64,000 nucleotides of DNA from Mangifera indica (GCF_011075055.1 NC_058146.1:7378001-7442000); one strand, 5' to 3'. Positions 35,486 through 48,340 are shown, counted from the stretch's first letter. Notes: generated by a model from the letters alone, not told the origin. Program-made: numbers and translations.

Positions 35486-36745
35486 TTAATAGTTTATTTT
35501 AACATTACAGTGAAGTTTTGCATTTATGTGTAAGTTATCAAATTTTGCTATAAATGTCACATCTTTTTAGTTGAACTTAGTTGTTAATTGATCAAAAAAT
35601 GTTTTCCATTAGACTAGGGTTGTGATTTTTGGCTTGAAACTGTGCGTTTGATTGAAAAACAGTAGATTTTCAATGGATAGGAAATTTAGACTTTCTATTT
35701 ATATTATTGAATTTTGCTTATGAATGTAACAGTTTTTAAATTGAAATTAGTTATTAGTTTATTATAAAATATTTTTGGTCAATTTATGATGTGATTTGTG
35801 GCTTAAAACCATAATTTCGTCAAGAAAATTGCTAATTTTCTATTCGGTAGATATGAGACCAATTGGGTAAATCAAGTATCGACACATTTCATCAAACAAG
35901 AGGGTATGTAGTAGGCGCTACACCTACTAGGGGCAATTTGCAAATTATGGGCGTAACGCCTAAAGGAGGTACCGATATATTTCAACCAAGGAGTAAACTA
36001 ATTTTTTATACCTTTTTTTTTGTAAATTTATTTATAAAGTATGATAGTTAAATTTTTTTTAATGTTTTATTTGTTTTGAGAGTTAATTTAATGAAATTTT
36101 TATTTTTTTTTTTAAAAAGATAAAAATTGAGAGCAAAAAGATTAAGGGAATAACACATATCACAAATTACAAGATTGAGGGAGAGATAATCCACATAGTG
36201 CAACTCTTTAAGGTGCAATTAACCATATAAGGACATAAAAGACACTATAAACAAGGTTGTTATATAAGCTAAGTGAAAGTCAAAGAAAGATTTTCCGTAA
36301 GGCTTGCTTTTGACCTTTTCAGGGATACTGTTCGTAGAGATTAGACCTTCACACCTTCCATTAAACTCATCTCCCTCACTTTCTTGCATAACTACTTTAT
36401 GTGGACTTGTTTCAATGTGAGTTGTATCATCAAACTCAAAATCTTCCACTGGAATATTGTTCATCTTTTTATAACATCTCATCCCAAAAATCCTATCCTT
36501 CTGAGTAAAATACTACTAAATATATATCATGCATATTAAGTGTTCATAACCAATATGCATGGTATCTAATGAATTGAATAAACTCAAATTTTAATCAATA
36601 ATAACAAATATTATTACGTCATTAATTCAATCTCAAACATCTTTATCAAAATCTCAATTGTGCGTACTAATAAAATCCAATCATCTCTTGATCATAATCA
36701 TAATATAAATAAATTTTATATGAGTTAGATGCATGTCACTCCATT
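35486..36745. other. Intergenic, possible retroelement debris
   Basis: A short segment at 35905-35975 carries self-complementary 'taggcgctacaccta' and 'gggcgtaacgcc' words and reads as GATPTRGNLQIMGVTPKGGT, which looks element-derived. A minus-strand ORF at 36219-36482 is acidic but unrecognised. Confidence 0.35.
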
Positions 36746-37024
36746 GTAACACCTTTAAGTATACTCTAGGGAATTTTTACCCTTTTCCTAAACTTAGTTT
36801 TGAATCTAAAATGAGTTGGGCTGAAGTTGAAATTAGAATTTTTATTTTAGTCTAATATGCAGTCGTGCATGGTAATGCATGCTCATACGTTAATTGTCAC
36901 ATGGACAACCCATGCAGGTTGCCACACTAGCAAAAGAAAAGATGTACGCTTGTACATCACATTTGTGCATGAGTCATGTTTAGGGATAAATTTTAGAAAG
37001 AAAAGGAAAACGAAACATATATAT
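36746..37024 (+). mobile_element. LTR 5' fragment beginning TGTAACACC
   Basis: It starts TGTAACACCTTTAAGTATAC, a typical gypsy-class LTR start. It runs into the copia LTR at 37025, as though the copia element inserted into or beside it. No other end was found. Confidence 0.35.
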
Positions 37025-37317
37025 TGTTAAAACAATCCATTATATTACCAATCAAACAATCCCACCAATCAAGTCATCATCAATCAACCCATCTATTATA
37101 TTATCAATCAAGCAACAATCAAGCAATCCTACAAATCAAGTTGTCATCAATTAATCCCAAAGATCAAACAATTCTACCAATCAAATCAACAATCAATCAA
37201 TCATCAAGAAATTAATTTTTTGTATTTTCCTTTTTGTACCTTATTGATACTAGTCTTTTGTATATGAATTCATATACTCATATACAAGAAATACAATTTT
37301 TTTCATATACTTTATCA
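37025..37317 (+). mobile_element. Candidate 5' LTR of the copia element
   Basis: It begins TGTTAAAACA and ends TTTATCA. Immediately afterwards comes TAGTATCAGAACC, which matches the usual copia primer-binding context (TGGTATCAGAGC) with two changes. The interior repeats short CAATCAA and CATCAATC phrases. A matching 3' LTR was not found. Confidence 0.6.
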
Positions 37318-37439
37318 TAGTATCAGAACCACTTACTGTGGTTTCAATATCTCTTCTCTTGAAGTTGATTTTGAGTTCGTAAATTTCTTCTTTTCTTTTC
37401 ATCTTGTCTTAAGTGCAAACTAATGTATCTCAACCTATT

Positions 37440-39360
37440 TTCATCATCCTAAACTACACCAACTACAATCATTAGGCCCAATCCATGCATAACTTTTTAA
37501 AGATTGCTTGATGTGGAGATATGTCATCAATGAAAAGTGCAAACCTGAAAAGAAGCATGGCAAATTCTAAGAAGAGTTTGAGACTCAACTTGAACAGTGG
37601 AATTGCAACAATTTCAAGATTGTATCTTGGATTTCAAGTACTTCGGTAACATTCATCAACATTTTCTTTGGTCGATTTGAAGGTGCCAAGGATCTTTGGG
37701 ATTTTCTTACTCAACGATTTTCATCTAGTGATCTTGCTCACACATATCAAATTCAAGTCAAACTTCATGATTTAAAGTAACAAATTGGTGAGTCAATTAA
37801 TGATTTTCCTTTTAAAATATCTACTTTGTGGGACCAATTAAGTTTGTCCAAGCCTAAATAGATACATGACGATGATGTTGAGCTCTATATCTAATATTGT
37901 GATAAACAACAATTAGATAAGTTTCTTATGGTTTTTCATGAAAATTTTGAATCAATTCGTGTTTCACCATTACATCACCATCCTTCACCAACATTGGATA
38001 TAGTTATAGCAGAATTAATCTTTGAAGAAATACGCATGCAGATTTAGATTACAACTTTAGTATTTCGGGTCTTGCACTTATTACAACTATAGGAGGTTCA
38101 AAATATTTTGTTATATTTATGGATGATTGTTCTCTGTTTACTTGAATATATGTTTTACATAATCGTTCTCACCTATTTGATGTCTATGAGGAGTTTGTCA
38201 GCATGATTAAAATGGTTTAGTTGAGCGAAAATATAGACATATCCTTGAAACCATTTGTTCTCCTCTTATTGCTTCTAGAGCATTTTTGGGGAGAAGCAAC
38301 ATTCACTGTTGTGTATACCATCAACCATTTGCCTTCATCTATCCTTGGCAATCAGAATCCTTATGAGCATCTTTGTGGTATTCTGTCGCATTATACACTC
38401 TTTCATGTTTTTTGGTTATGCATGTTTTGTTTATCTCTAACCTCATGAAAGAACGAAACTTTAACCTCCATCTAGATTATATTGTTTTCTTAGTTATAAT
38501 TTGGAACATAAAGGTTATAAGTGTTATGATCCTGTTTCTAGGCGTTTGCATATCTTATGACTTGTCACATTTAGGAACATAGGAGGTTCTCTAAAATTAC
38601 ATCCTTTGAGTCCATAACTCAACCTACAACTCTCTTATTTACATATTTGTGTTTAGAACCATTTCCATATTCTATAATAAGTACATTGATTAACCTTACT
38701 CCACAACCTTCTGATATGTCTAGGCAATCTATGGAATCCTCACAACAAAATCATTCTCCTGAGTTCACAAATCATTTATGTCCCACTAGGGTAAGACAAC
38801 ATCCTACTCATCTTTGTGATTATCATTGTTATGCTACCATCTACTCCCTACATGAACCTTGCACTTTTCACGAGACCTCCTTTAACCCTTTGTGGCAGAA
38901 AGCCATGACAGAAAGCCATGGCAGAAGAACTTGACATTCTTGTCAAAAGTCGAACTTAGAAGCCTATTGATTTCTCCAATGGAAAGTCCCCTATAGATTA
39001 CAAATATATTTATAAGATCAAAGTTGCCTCTAATGGCTCCGTTGAAAGATACAAGACTCGATTGGTGGCTAGAGGTTTTACTCAAGAGTATGATAATGAT
39101 TATGAGGAGACTTTGCACCTATTGCTCAACTTAATTTTGTTTGAAGTCTCCTGGCAGTTGCAACTGTCAAACATTGGCATTTATCTCAAATAAATGTCAA
39201 AAATGCATTTCTTAATAGAGATTTTATTAAAAAAAAAATTTACATGAAGCCTCCCTTAAGGTATGATTATCCTCCTAATAAGGTTTGCAAGTTATGAAAA
39301 CCCTTATATGGACTCAAACAAGCTCTGGGTACATGTTTTTCAAAATTTAACAATATTGTA
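37440..39360 (+). pseudogene. Ty1/copia polyprotein, heavily decayed
   Basis: In order: gag (UBN2-like) as WDFLTQRFSSSDLAHTYQIQ and FHENFESIRVS (about 37560-38040); integrase core remnants YFVIFMDDCS and TVVYTINHLPSSILGNQNPY (38060-38360), followed by text resembling the post-core 'F.GY....KGYKCYDP' motif; and reverse transcriptase as YKYIYKIK, ERYKTRLVARGFTQEYDNDY and KPLYGLKQA (38990-39330). Domain order gag-INT-RT is diagnostic of Ty1/copia. Many stops and frameshifts occur and large parts are missing. The sequence stops in RT, so RNase H and the 3' LTR are absent. Confidence 0.88.
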
Positions 39361-39650
39361 TCGTATTAATTTGATACACTTTATGATATACATCATTTTT
39401 TACCTATATTGTATTATATCATAAGAATACGTATTGTGTATTGTAAAATACTAATGATGATGATAATATTGCTCTAATTTATATTGTTAATGTAGCATCA
39501 AATTAAAAACAATACATAATAATATACATTATTATTTAAGATAAACAAATTATGTTAAAAACTTTTATAAATGCAATATTCATGTACCTAACTATGTTAT
39601 GTAACATTTTAAGAAATCCGCTAATATACGTTTTTTATTCTTCCTTCCTC
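39361..39650. repeat. AT-rich inverted repeat with GTATCGTATTAA ends
   Basis: 'attgtatcgtattaatttgatacac' and later 'gtattgtgtattg' suggest a small MITE. Related GTACGATACAAT wording occurs at 49150-49460. Confidence 0.35.
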
Positions 39651-39889
39651 ACAATTAAATAAAAATACAATATTATCATTTAAGGGTTAGGAATTTTTTT
39701 TTTTTTTTTTTTTGTGATTTATTCATCTGTCTAGATCCAGCTGCGACAAAATGTATTGAATTAGCATTAAATTTAACTTATGCATACAGATGAATGGTTC
39801 TCAAAGAGTGTCTTAAAAAAAATATAATTATAACAAAATCAAAATTATAATAAGATTATCCAATATTACTGAAACAATAAAACTGTATA

Positions 39890-40047
39890 TATTTATTTTG
39901 AGTACACAAATATATACATACTTATATATGCAATCACATGATTAAATAATTTTAAATTAAAGATAAAATAACACGTAATCATATAATCACATATAAATGT
40001 GTATATAATTATATATCTAAAATAAATACATATAGTATTACTCTTAT
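39890..40047. repeat. Short AT-rich MITE, same family as 26630
   Basis: The arms 'gtacacaaatatatacatac' and 'gtgtatataatt..acatatagtattact' face each other around an AT-rich core. Confidence 0.5.
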
Positions 40048-40507
40048 CTACCCCCACCAAACAACCCCTTTTTGATTATTTTCAAAACAATATCAGAATG
40101 TATACTTTTCAATTGACTCTTATGGTATCTTGCAAAATCCATTCTCAATTTGACATAGTAATAACCCATTATTATATCATATATCATTTTCAATTAAATT
40201 TCTGAATTACAAATTAGATTTTCAAAAACTTTTAAAAAACCATATTGAGATTCATAATTTAATCTAGCAATAATTTTTTTAAAAAAAAAAAGGCATAAAA
40301 ATTATGACATCAAAAACCCACTCAAAATAAAGGCCATAAATTCGATCTCCATACGCTGTTACAGAACAACATCTTTGTTTTACATAACATAGGATGACGC
40401 ACCGCACGCAAGTTCTTATGATACTTGTTTTTTGTTTTTTAGGAATTATGAAGCTGAGTTGCAAGCTAGAAGAAAGCCTTACAGTGCAAACACGCCTGCA
40501 ACATCTT

Positions 40508-43500
40508 CTACATCCTTGCTGGGATACGGCTTAAGCTTGCTTCAATTGATCCATGTGGTTCGTCTATCGGTAAATACACATCATTGTTGAACTGCAGAAT
40601 TCGACAAAATCGTTATTTTTATCATGAGACAGTTAATTTTTTTTTTTTTAATAACTGGTAACTTTAGTCATATTGGTTGAATAGATAAACCCGAGACATG
40701 GTGACCAAACACCCACAATCATTACACCAAGTAAATTAAGGTTTTACAAGTGTGACAGAGACTCAAACTTAGATCTTATCCCTGAAAGTTCTAATACTTT
40801 ACTAGTTTTATTAATCTGGAGGATAAGTTAATCATTTTTCTGCCAGCACATTTTTTCAGTAAGAGTTATCCATCAATGCAGCAATGAAACTTATTGCAAA
40901 CATTTGCGATAAGAGTATGCTCTTTCTAATGTTCTATAGGAGAATCAAATCACCTAAAACAGAAAATTACCTTCACAATAGTGTTCTTATCTCTGCTTGA
41001 TAAATTAACTGGCAAGAAATGGATATTTGGCATTTTCAGTTCGACTGAAGATATGTCAGAAAACCTAAAACCATGAAAATCAAGACAGTCAAAATAATGC
41101 TACTTAGAAAACTAAAGCAAGAGGTTTGGTGTTGAAATCGTTTACATGTGTATGCATGAATGACTGCACAAATCAGTAAGTGGGATCGAGAGAACGAGAG
41201 CATTAAGGGTCACCTGCTAAGGACAGCCTTCGCCATGTCATAAAGCGTGCTTTCCACAGAGGGGCTGTATACTCCCACTCTTGGATGACCGAAGAATGTA
41301 TCCATCAAAACCGTTTTCACATCCAGGTATCTCTCAGTAAAATAAAGTGGATTCTCAGGGAGTTTGAACACAGACGGATACCAATACCTGCATCAATCCA
41401 AATTTACGCAAGAAAATACACCTCTGCATCATTTCAACTAGGGATAATTAAGCTAAGAAAATAGTACTAATGGTATCAAATTTTGATGCTGTATAAATTC
41501 TATACCTCCATGTACCAGTGACCTCTGTTGCCAGCATCCTCTCTCGAGTATCAGGAAGAGCCGTGTATTTGTCATTAATAAACCCTTGAAAGCCAGACTG
41601 TTCATAATATAGACTCCAAAGTCAGCAATCAGCAAAAAATTAATAAAGGCATGCTAAATCAGATATGTCTTAGTTTAACTGTCATATTACACTCTCAAAT
41701 CAGCATTATAAAGTAAGTTTATACTCTCTTCTGTACAACATCAACCTCAGAGCTGATTGAGGATATATGAACAGCTGAAGAGAAATGAGTTTACCTTGGC
41801 GGTCTTCAGCAAAGCTAGTCCTTGAACACCAGAAGTAATCTTCAAAGCACCATTTTCATGTAGTATAACCTCTGTAGTATGCTTCTCAGATCCGAGTCTG
41901 AAACCTTCAAACAAAAGCATCAAAAGCAACTTAGAAGAAGATTGAAAATGACAACCCACGGAGTTTCCTATCCATACAACACTCTAAATATCACTAACAG
42001 GTATAATAATAATCTTATATTCTAAACTAAAGATCAAAAGAACTAACCATGATCATGTGGTTGCCCAGCTACATGTACGCGTTCCCATGGCTTTTCCACT
42101 ATTTTTATTATGGCACCAGTAACCTGAAGAAAAGAAAACAGCAATGTTCAATCATCCAAATAATTCAAATAAAAAGTGCCAAGAAAGCTCGTTAAGGCTC
42201 TAAATAAGTCACTTTGCTAATTAGATTGCCACAAGATCTACCCAACAGAACTATTGGAGTCATCATCAAACACTAACCAAACACAAATGTCTTTAAATAA
42301 TCAAATATAAAATCTGGTGAAGCATCAACAATATTAAATCTAATCAATCCAATTTTATTCGATCCAGTCTGATCCTATACTAGAAAATAAATCCAATCCA
42401 ATGCCTAACACCAAACAACCCTTTAAGGTACACACTGTTGTAGTAAGCCCTTTTGACACCACCAAAAGCAATAATATATAGTCAAAAATTATCAGCTTAA
42501 ACAATAAAAGAAATAATGTATCCACTCCACAATCTTTAGCAATAATATATTTGTCAATTATTGTCAAATACACTTATGTAGTAAAGTTCCTCCAATCAGA
42601 AATCCTTCAATTTTCAATGCAAAAAGTGTTTTTGCTAAAAAATAGCGTTTACCTTCTCATAAAAAGATATGAAGTGTTTGGCAAGTAGCACAGCAAAATC
42701 CTCCACTGAAAATTGCTCTGAGCATTCCTTGGCTTTTGCATACACCTACATAATCAAAATTTTCAATAAAAAAATTCAATTTGTGATAAGATACTTTCTA
42801 GAGCTCAGCATAAAAGCCAGGGCTTTAAGGCCCAGGCTAAACCCAATCCGGGCCTAGGGAGGGGCAAGCCTAGGCTAGACTAGGCCAAGGGCGGGGGTCA
42901 GGCCCAACCCCGAACCGAGTCCCCAAGGCTTGAACCCATGGATAACAACCCTGAGGCCTCAGGATTGGTCCTAGGGCCCAAGAGCAAGAGTAAAATAAAA
43001 TAAAAATTTTTTAAAATTACCCTTACAATAATATTTTTTCAAAATATTCATTTCTATTCATTTTAAAAAATAATATTAAAATAATAAAACGACCACAGGC
43101 CCGGTCTTGGAACTGATCCTTCAGGCCTCCGGATAGGGCCCAAACCTACAACTGGGCTGGGTCTTGCATATGGAGACAGGGCCCAAGCCAGTCCCCGTCG
43201 CCAAGTGCCCGGCCAAGCCTCCACTTGCCCACCTCTAATATTTTCTAATTATAACCATATTAAATTTTTAGAAAGTAAATTTTCAATCACACTTCCTAGC
43301 ATAGTCTTTGCTGAGTACATCCATTTTATAATTTTTACAAAAGAATGATTATTTTGCAAAAATAAAATTTTTACAATATTTTTATTAGATATAAGAAAAC
43401 AATAAAAAAAATAAAGGTTAAACAACTATTTCCCACCCCCAAGTTTGCTAAAATGACAAATTCTCATCTTTTAAATTTCAAAAAAATCATACTCCCACCC

Positions 43501-46126
43501 GTCATTTACTTCCATTGATGTATTTCATTAAGTCAAAGGGCAAGAAAATCATTTTGCCCAGATTTTTTTATTCTATTTTTACTTTTCAATGAGGCGTATG
43601 TTTGTAGGTAAAATGTAATTTTTAAAATATTAACGGTGCTAATAATTTTTAGGTGGTTTTCTGAAAATTTGAAAAAAAATTTGTAGTGTTTTTGAAATCT
43701 TAAAAATTTTAATTTATCCTTTAATAGTATAAAAAATAATAGTTACACCTCCAAATAAGTGAACAAAGTATAATATTTTAAAATTAGTTAAAGTTTTAAT
43801 ATTTTAAGTCTAAATAATAAATTTTTAAACTGGTAAGGATATATATATAATTTGAAATGTATATTTTAAGTGTTAATAACTATTTCGTAATTTCAATGTA
43901 GGAAAAAACAATCATTTTCAAAAAACCCAAATAGGATTCACTAACAGAAGTGGATGATAGATAGGAATTTAATTTTTTGAAACTTGAAGAGTAGGAAAAT
44001 TTTCATTTCATCAAACCTTCGGTGGGTAATGGTCATTTGGCCAAAAATAAATATATTATTTACAGTTAGATTCAACCAAGCAAGGTCGAACTCATTTATC
44101 AACTTGGTTCAATCAAGCCCAAAATAAGCAGTCATTGCTCAAGCTTGAGCCATGGTTTTAAGATGTTGTAGAGTTTAAGTTGGCTCAACCCATTAGGGGT
44201 TAGACTCGAGCTCAACTAAAAAATCATTTTCCAACTTTAAAAATTATTTTTAAAATTTATTTTTTGAAATTTATGTTTCCTAATATAAAAAAAATATTGG
44301 AGGAAACTTATATTATACTGAGAGTGAAAAATAGTAAACATATTTATGATGAGTAAAGCTCGAACTCGATTGCCAATTTGACTCGATCAATTCCAAAATA
44401 AGCAATTATTGCTCGAGCTTGAATTCAAACAATAGTTTTAAGATATTGCTGAGTGCAAGCTCAACCCTGAGCTATAAAGGCTAGGCTTGAGTTCAACTCA
44501 AACTCAACTAAGAAAACATTTTTTATCTTTCAAAAATTATTTTTAATGTATTTTTTGAAACTTATGTTTTATAATAAAATAAAATATTGTCGAAAAGTTA
44601 AATTGTTTCAAAAGGAAAATTATTAAATTTATTTATAATATGTAAAGTGAGTTATGAAAATTTCTCTTCTCAATATTGTATTTTTTTACTTGGGTTAACT
44701 TCTTTTCGGTGGGTATTTCTTTCCAAATAACTCACTTCACCCTTTATAAACAAACTCAACACAATTCCAAAAGTCTCATATTCAAACGAGAAAATTTTAC
44801 AATTCATCTCACTTATTAAAAATAAGTTTACTTTTTTTAAATAAAATCAAAAACAAATTTCATACAATTTTTTATATTAAAGAACATGATTTTTTAATTT
44901 AATAATTAATAACTTTACAATTAATAACTAAATTTAGCTCCAGCTCAAATCATCATATCAAGGTTAAGAACGACTCTTTCAAAATTTGTTGAGTTCAAGC
45001 CTAGGCCCCACCTTCTGAGCCAACTCCCCTTAAATCCAACTTAAATTATTAGCACTTAATCGTGTATAAAAATATTAAAAAAACTTAAAAGCTAGCTTGA
45101 TTAAAATTTACGAAAACTTTTAATATTTTAACAAGGCCAAAGGACTTATGCCCACCCAAAGTATCCTCTACTCTCAATTTTCACTCTTTAATTATAAAAA
45201 TCTCAAACACTTACCTATAAGAGGTTAAGTTTGTCAGTTTCAAGGGTAAAATTATCATTTCATTTATAATATTAAAAATAAATTAAAATTTAATCTATTT
45301 TCTCTTTCCCCTCAAACCTTAAAAACTAAAAGTTTACCCCCTAAGATAAATTTTAAAAAATAACATTCTCTCTCCTAAGATTTACAAATCACCATGCTCT
45401 GACAGTCTCTCTCCCCTCCTCTGAAATGCCGATTGACACAGATCTGGTCAAAAAAGACGAAGAGCTTTGTCGAGAGATGAAGCTCTTAGTCTTCCAAACA
45501 AAGATAAGATCTTCCTCTTTTCCTTTTCATCTTTCCAAACCAGATCTACATCAATCAAAGTTATAGAAGAGAGGAGAAAGACCGTCGGAGCATAGTAATG
45601 TATCAGAGAATTTTCGTCGTCGGTGATAACATTGGAGATTGAAAACTAAACCTTGAAAAGAGTGTTATTTTTAAAACTTGGTTTAAAAGAGAAATGATTA
45701 GTTTTTAGAATTTTGGGTTAAAATTATGTTAATTTTAATTGTCTATGAGTGAGTAAAGAAGATTTTTAAAATTAAGGGGTAGGAACTAAGATTAGAGGAT
45801 ATTTGGATGGAAAATAGTCCTTTGGCCTTCTAACAATGCAAGTATGCTTAGAAATCGCACCGTTTAGTATAAAAAAAAAAAAATGGGACAACAACATCAG
45901 GAAAAAAAAACCGTACCGTATTTTTCATGGTGTCACTGGTGACGACATCGGAGTTGTCGCCGTGGAGATAAGCGTTGATGCATTTGGAGAGCAAGCTGAT
46001 GCTGACGTTCCATTCCACAATGGAGTCGCGCCCGTCTTTACCTTTCCAAACTCTCGCAACTCTCACGCGAGCTTTGCCGTGTTGGTGCTCAAAATTGAAG
46101 CCTTCCACAGCCAAACCTTTCACCAT
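40508..46126 (-). CDS. UOX: Urate oxidase (uricase), complete, 310 aa
   Basis: Peroxisomal enzyme that oxidises urate to 5-hydroxyisourate in purine breakdown. Eight exons in gene order: 45917-46126, 42653-42745, 42048-42123, 41795-41904, 41506-41597, 41214-41387, 40971-41064, 40508-40591. All introns are GT-AG and phases join. The start MVKGLAVEGFNFEHQHGKAR matches plant uricases. Other landmarks are RVRVARVWKGKDGR, SDTMKNTVYAKAKECSEQF, KPWERVHVAGQPHDHGF, LKTAKSGFQGFINDKYTALP, TGTWRYWYP, FFGHPRVGVYSPSVESTLYD and MPNIHFLPVNLS. The length is normal. Departures: Ser where the catalytic Thr is usual (TSDT), Glu where Gln is usual (SVES), Ala in the family signature (KTAKS), and a C-terminus ARM instead of SKL. 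Intron 1 is 3.2 kb and full of repeats. The frame is intact, so it is called a gene, but its catalytic competence is open. Confidence 0.95.
42780..43240. mobile_element. GC-rich MITE-like repeat in uricase intron 1
   Basis: 'ccagggctttaaggcccagg' and 'aatccgggcctagggagggg' on the left are answered by 'aggcccggtcttgg'-type words and 'cttgcccacctctaa' on the right, around an AT core. It resembles hAT MITEs whose ends read TAGAGGTGGGCAAG. The left terminus is unclear. Confidence 0.45.
43418..44042. mobile_element. Foldback element (GGCCAAA family), 625 bp, in uricase intron 1
   Basis: The left end GGTTAAACAACTATTTCCCA and the right end in reverse complement GGCCAAATGACCATTACCCA match. AAAAATAAA is duplicated exactly at 43409-43417 and 44043-44051. 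Confidence 0.8.
44070..45030. repeat. Duplicated 'tcgagct' repeat in uricase intron 1
   Basis: Two direct copies, about 260-270 bp apart, carry 'ccaaaataagca(g/a)t(c/t)attgctc', then 'gttttaagat(g/a)ttg(t/c)', then 'ctcaactaa(a/g)aaa' and 'aaaattatttttaa'. They begin near 44095 and 44360. Such GAGCTCGAACTCG-type repeats are common plant MITE debris. Confidence 0.55.
45135..45827. mobile_element. Foldback element (GGCCAAA family), 693 bp, in uricase intron 1
   Basis: The left end GGCCAAAGGACTTATGCCCA and the right end in reverse complement GGCCAAAGGACTATTTTCCA match. The flanks TTTTAACAA and TTCTAACAA form a 9-bp duplication with one mismatch. The core has AAGACGAAGAGCTTTGTC words like other members. 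Confidence 0.8.
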
Positions 46127-46840
46127 TGCCGCCGTGAATCTGATCGGTACGCGGTAAGATGCAGAGGAGAAGAAACGAGAAAGAGGGAGCCGAGCTTACT
46201 GTGATGAGATCTAATGAAGGATTGGATTTTTTTCTTACTGAAGAGAGTAAAGATAAGCCTGGTTTTCAAAAAAGAAACAGAAGAAAGTTTGTCATACTGC
46301 ACTTGATTTTTGTTTTCGATTTCACTCTCTACTACGGCGCGTGGTTCGCAAAATGAATTACCTTTTTTTTTTCCATGTGTTTTTAAAATTAATTGAGGTA
46401 ATTATTTATGGTTAATGATTGTAATTAAATAACAAAAATCCTTAACGTCGTTATAACAATAATAATTAAAATGTTTTGGTGGAAAGATAATTAAATAAAT
46501 ATTTGGTAACACATCATATTATAAATTTTAATTATTACATTAATAATTTCTTAGTGACAAGGGTTTTGTGCTATTTATAATTTTAAGAGGAAGTTTGTTA
46601 TTTGATTAAATTTAAGGGGTTGAGAAAATCTCTATTAATAAATGTGATATTCTATCCTATTCCATTAAGAAACAAAAATAATTTCACAAACAAATCATTT
46701 ATAATTTCAAAAAAAAAAAAAATTTGAAGTACGATGGCCAAGATCTTTTAAATATTTAATTTCTTTTTTTTTTTTAAGATCCTAATTCCTAAAAAGCAGA
46801 CTTGTGTTAATAACAAAAAAAAAGTTGTCATTTTCAACTC
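46127..46840 (-). other. Upstream region of the uricase gene
   Basis: It should contain the 5' UTR and promoter. I cannot point to a convincing TATA box or other element. Several short ORFs overlap the first exon and are shadows of it. Confidence 0.45.
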
Positions 46841-47683
46841 AGCTATAAGATTATTTCCCATCCAAATTTTAATTTAATTTTAAAAATATATTTGTGATAG
46901 TTAAAAATTTTAAATATTTATTTATAAATTAATTATTATTGAAACTTTTTTATTAAAAATAAGGATAAAATCATTATTTTATCATTAAATCTTAAAATCT
47001 AAAAAATTTATATCATTTCCTTCTCTTAATTTATAAAATTTCTTTCGTGATTAAACTTTGAAAAGCTATATATCCCCCATAGGGTTTCTCTTTTCTTTTT
47101 CTCCAGTGACGAAACTCCTTCGACCGACTTCCTCTTCCCACCAATCTTCTCCAAAGATGAAACTCTCTCTCTTATTGACTCATTAGACGATATGCACCCA
47201 TTTGTCTTTGATTCAACCGATGAGGAAGGAACAAGAGAGCAAAGGTCAACGATTTTGGATGAGAGACAACGAAGACAATTCAATCGATGAAGAAGACAAA
47301 TCGATTTGATTCAACTGGCAATGAAGGAACAAGAGAGAGTGAAGGTGAATGGGTGTGAATCAATTCATTGAGCAAGTGCGGCTACTCTTCGACTGGAGAA
47401 GGAACTTTGTCACTAACGAAGAAGAAAAGAGAAACCCTATGAGGGGAAATGCTGTTTTTCAAAGTTTAAAATAGGGGGAATTCTTAGTTTTCTAAACTAA
47501 GAGAAGAAATGATATAAATCTTTTGAGTTTTAAGATTTAATGATTAAATGACAATTTTACTTTTACTTCTAATAGAAAATTTTAATAATAATTAACCTAT
47601 GGATAAGTGTTTAAGTTTTTCAAGTGTCACAAGTATGTTTTTAGATTAAGTTAAAACTTGGGTGGGAAATAATCTTTTGGTCC
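46841..47683. mobile_element. Foldback element (GGCCAAA family), diverged
   Basis: The left arm AGATTATTTCCCATCCAAAT and the right arm in reverse complement AGATTATTTCCCACCCAAGT match, preceded by AGCTATA / GGACCAAA. The interior arms pair as 'tctaaaaaatttatatcatt' and 'aatgatataaatcttttgag'. No target duplication was found, so the edges may be a few bases off. Confidence 0.65.
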
Positions 47684-48340
47684 TTTTCTGCTCACATTTT
47701 CTTCTATGACTTACTTAGGTTAATTACATTTTAGTTAATTAATCTTGCCATTTTAAAAATCTGTTAAATTCATTTTAAATACTCAAATTACATATATTAA
47801 AAATTACTGTCATTGATCCGCACTTAATAATAAAATATAAAAATGGAAGGTTTTTTAAATTGAATTTAATTTGGTAAAGAAGAGAAAATTGAAACATAAT
47901 AAAAAATAAAATAAAAAACTCATATAGTAATTCATCGAGGTCATGACTCTCATCTTTATTTGTCAACCAATTTTAAAAGTTTAAAAAAATAATCGAAAAT
48001 TGAACAAAAAATAATAATATAAAAAATAATTTTTTATGTTAAAAAACTTCTTAATGTAAAAAGAGCAAAATTAACACGAGATCTATTAATCTATTTAAAT
48101 TTAATATTTTCAAAAGTGCTTACACTACTCATAATAAGCGAAAAAAAAAAAGTTCGACACAATCAATGCAATGAGGAAGCTGCTGAAGAGATTTCCAAAT
48201 TATTGATAGTGGTCGAGATCTCACATAAGATCAACACTATAGATTTGTGCCCAAGACAAAAACAAATTTGGTTAAATATGCAGTGCCATTGTCATCAACA
48301 ATATTGAAGTTATCAGACATAATTTGTTGTAATAAGGTGC
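47684..48340. other. Intergenic AT-rich DNA
   Basis: Nothing recognised. Confidence 0.4.

Noticed and set aside
37024..37215. Tandem CAATCAA/CATCAATC phrases as a possible CRISPR-like or satellite array
   Set aside because: The spacing is irregular and the stretch lies in the candidate copia LTR, followed by a primer-binding-site-like sequence. CRISPR arrays are not expected in plant nuclear DNA.
45836..46356. Several ORFs around the uricase start on the + strand
   Set aside because: They are shadows of uricase exon 1 and its upstream region. Only the minus-strand frame has family motifs and splice sites.
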